NCBI GenBank assembly: GCA_963793785.1
Contig: CAWCBH010000003.1
Location: forward strand, 1,922,001 to 1,986,000
DNA length: 64,000 nucleotides
Direction of reading: 5' to 3'
Source of the DNA: CAWCBH01 sp963793785
Lineage (GTDB): Bacteria; Actinomycetota; Thermoleophilia; Solirubrobacterales; 70-9
Position 1 is the first letter of the stretch, and each line of letters starts with the position of its first letter. Under the pieces are notes generated by a model. It was given only the letters and a program-made list of their open reading frames with translations, did no database searches and was not told where the DNA came from. The position numbers were made by a program, and so were the translations under genes. Of the stretch, positions 62,813-64,000 are shown piece by piece.

Positions 62813-64000
62813 TCAGCCCTGCGGCGTCATCGGCACCTGGCGCTGCGGCACCGCCAGCTCCGCGCAGCCGCTCGGGTCGAGGCGGCCTCGGACCTTCCAG
62901 ACCGTGACCGGGCCGTCGCGATTGACGACCTGCACCGCCGGCTCGCCGCGCAGCCATCCCGCCTCCGGCGAGCGGATCGGCTGCGAGGGCTCGATGAAGT
63001 TGAGGAATGGTGCGGTGACGAGGAAATCAAGGTCCTCCGCGTTGACTGCGGCGCGAAACCGGCGACAGGTCGGGAGCGCATTGAAGGCACCCTTGGGCCC
63101 CTCGATCCCCAGATAGCGCACCTGGTTGGAGAGGTCGGTGCCGTAGAAGCCGAACCCCAGCAGGCCCGCCGTGCTGCCGGCGAGGCCGATGCGGGCGTCC
63201 TCGGTTCTGCTTGCCCAGCGGTAGGCGGTGTCGAGGTTCATCTCCGGATCGAAGTCCTGGAAGCGATCACGCAGATAGTCGCGCTGGACCGGGTACCCGA
63301 TCGCCACCGTCGCCGTGACCAGAAGCCCGAGGCCCGCAGCGAGGGTGATGCGGCCGGCTCCGCGCCGGCGCGCCAGCACCAGCGCCGCCGGGACGAGAAC
63401 CGCAAGCACCGCGACGAGGGCCCCGAAGGCCCGTTCCGGGGAGCGCAGCACTGCGTCGGAGCGGTCGGTAAGGACGAGGATGCCGAGCAGGACGACCAGC
63501 AGCGCTCCCTGGCGGCGCCGATCGTCGAGGCCGGGCGCCAGCGGCAGCAGGACGAGGCCCACCAGCAGCGCCGGGATCACGAAGCGGATGTTGATCCCGA
63601 AGGCCTCCGGCGCCCCCTCAGCTCCGGCGGCGCTGAGCGGCGTCACCAGGTAGGCGGCAATCCCGAACAGCGCCACGGCGCCGATCCACCGATGAGCCCG
63701 ATTGCGGGAAGCGAAGACCGCGATCGCGGCGCCCGCGATCGCGGCCAGCAGGACCAGCGGCCAGAGCTCCCCGAAAGCCCGCTCCAGCCCAGGCCCGAAG
63801 AACTCGCGCCAGACGCCGGTGTCGGTCGCGTAATGGAGGACCGTGAAGTCGGGACGACCGGTCTGCAGGCGCTCGGGCCCCGGCAGCGAGATCGGGCCGA
63901 GCTGCTCGATCTGCGGGATCGGATTGGCCGCGCTGACGAGATTGCGCAGGTACCAGAAGGCGCCGCCCGCGAACAGCGGTGCAAACCACCAGCCTGCTGC
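62813..64000 (-). CDS. Membrane glycosyltransferase-like protein (GT-C type), N-terminus beyond window
   Basis: 396 residues visible, running off the right edge without a start. The visible N-terminal part has a membrane helix and a periplasmic-looking loop ('RPDFTVLHYATDTGVWREFFGPGLERAFGELWP'), then about seven more helices ('WIGAVALFGIAAYLVTP', 'VIPALLVGLVLLPL', 'LAVLVPAALVLARR'). The C-terminal ~170 residues are soluble. The helix layout and the large C-terminal domain resemble GT-C-type mannosyl/arabinosyltransferases, but no catalytic motif can be confirmed. The frame is intact. Confidence 0.65.
   Translation of the reverse strand, partial: AAGWWFAPLFAGGAFWYLRNLVSAANPIPQIEQLGPISLPGPERLQTGRPDFTVLHYATDTGVWREFFGPGLERAFGELWPLVLLAAIAGAAIAVFASRNRAHRWIGAVALFGIAAYLVTPLSAAGAEGAPEAFGINIRFVIPALLVGLVLLPLAPGLDDRRRQGALLVVLLGILVLTDRSDAVLRSPERAFGALVAVLAVLVPAALVLARRRGAGRITLAAGLGLLVTATVAIGYPVQRDYLRDRFQDFDPEMNLDTAYRWASRTEDARIGLAGSTAGLLGFGFYGTDLSNQVRYLGIEGPKGAFNALPTCRRFRAAVNAEDLDFLVTAPFLNFIEPSQPIRSPEAGWLRGEPAVQVVNRDGPVTVWKVRGRLDPSGCAELAVPQRQVPMTPQG

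Overview
This 64-kb window comes from a high-GC actinobacterial chromosome. I infer class Thermoleophilia (Solirubrobacterales/Gaiellales-like). The reasons are a family of small SnoaL-like genes starting MSQENVE or MSQENIE, many GTG starts, an F420-type luciferase-like oxidoreductase, CsrA in an actinobacterium, a membrane-anchored ECF sigma factor and a c-di-AMP riboswitch before a cell-wall lytic gene. There is no rRNA and no CRISPR array, and I see no transposase or integrase. It reads as ordinary chromosome with one accessory-looking patch.

Layout. 0-2.5 kb: methylthioadenosine salvage pair (MTAP-family phosphorylase and amidohydrolase). 2.5-6.2 kb: secreted GDPD/nitrilase-like fusion and an M23 peptidase. 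6.3-10 kb: osmoprotectant (OpuC/ProX-type) ABC operon. 10-12.3 kb: SRPBCC protein and a marR-MFS efflux pair. 12.5-19.7 kb: PLC-like phosphodiesterase, LLM oxidoreductase and SDR, a convergent Nudix and acetyl-CoA synthetase pair, and a secreted copper protein. 19.7-27.2 kb: SRPBCC, NAD-binding protein, acetyl-CoA hydrolase/transferase, rhodanese, M1 peptidase, MmgE/PrpD, persulfide-dioxygenase-like protein, lipoprotein. 27.2-31.7 kb: RTX-repeat protein, large membrane protein, aldo/keto reductase. 31.8-36.7 kb: small Zn-ribbon, SnoaL, riboswitch-controlled transglycosylase, glyoxalase, class V aminotransferase, saccharopine-dehydrogenase-like protein, DHFR-like protein. 36.9-42.9 kb: SnoaL paralogues and relics, CsbD-like protein, FAD oxidoreductase and GNAT. 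Most of this last patch (37.85-42.95 kb) is bracketed by an intact initiator tRNA locus and a decayed copy of it. 43-51.7 kb: Ppx/GppA, candidate ncRNA, TPP enzyme, M15-like protein, adenylate cyclase, aldehyde dehydrogenase, MBL protein, MpaB-like protein. 51.7-64 kb: tRNA-Leu(UAA), membrane-tethered sigma factor, R2lox-like protein, UPF0173 MBL, GNAT/O-methyltransferase, inactive rhomboid with HxlR regulator, YbdK ligase, class I aldolase, thermonuclease, CsrA, and a truncated membrane glycosyltransferase-like gene.

An important caveat runs through the annotation. At least 15 single-base frameshifts break otherwise intact, family-typical genes, and about 13 of them are one extra base. That bias looks more like residual sequencing or assembly error than mass pseudogenisation. 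I annotated such genes across their full restored extent and gave the approximate break points.

Functional themes that hang together are nucleoside/methionine salvage, osmoprotectant uptake, acetyl-CoA/acyl-CoA metabolism (acetyl-CoA synthetase, CoA-transferase, PrpD-like, aldehyde dehydrogenase), sulfane-sulfur handling (two rhodanese-bearing proteins) and cell-envelope remodelling (M23, M15-like and RPF-like lytic proteins, the last under c-di-AMP control).
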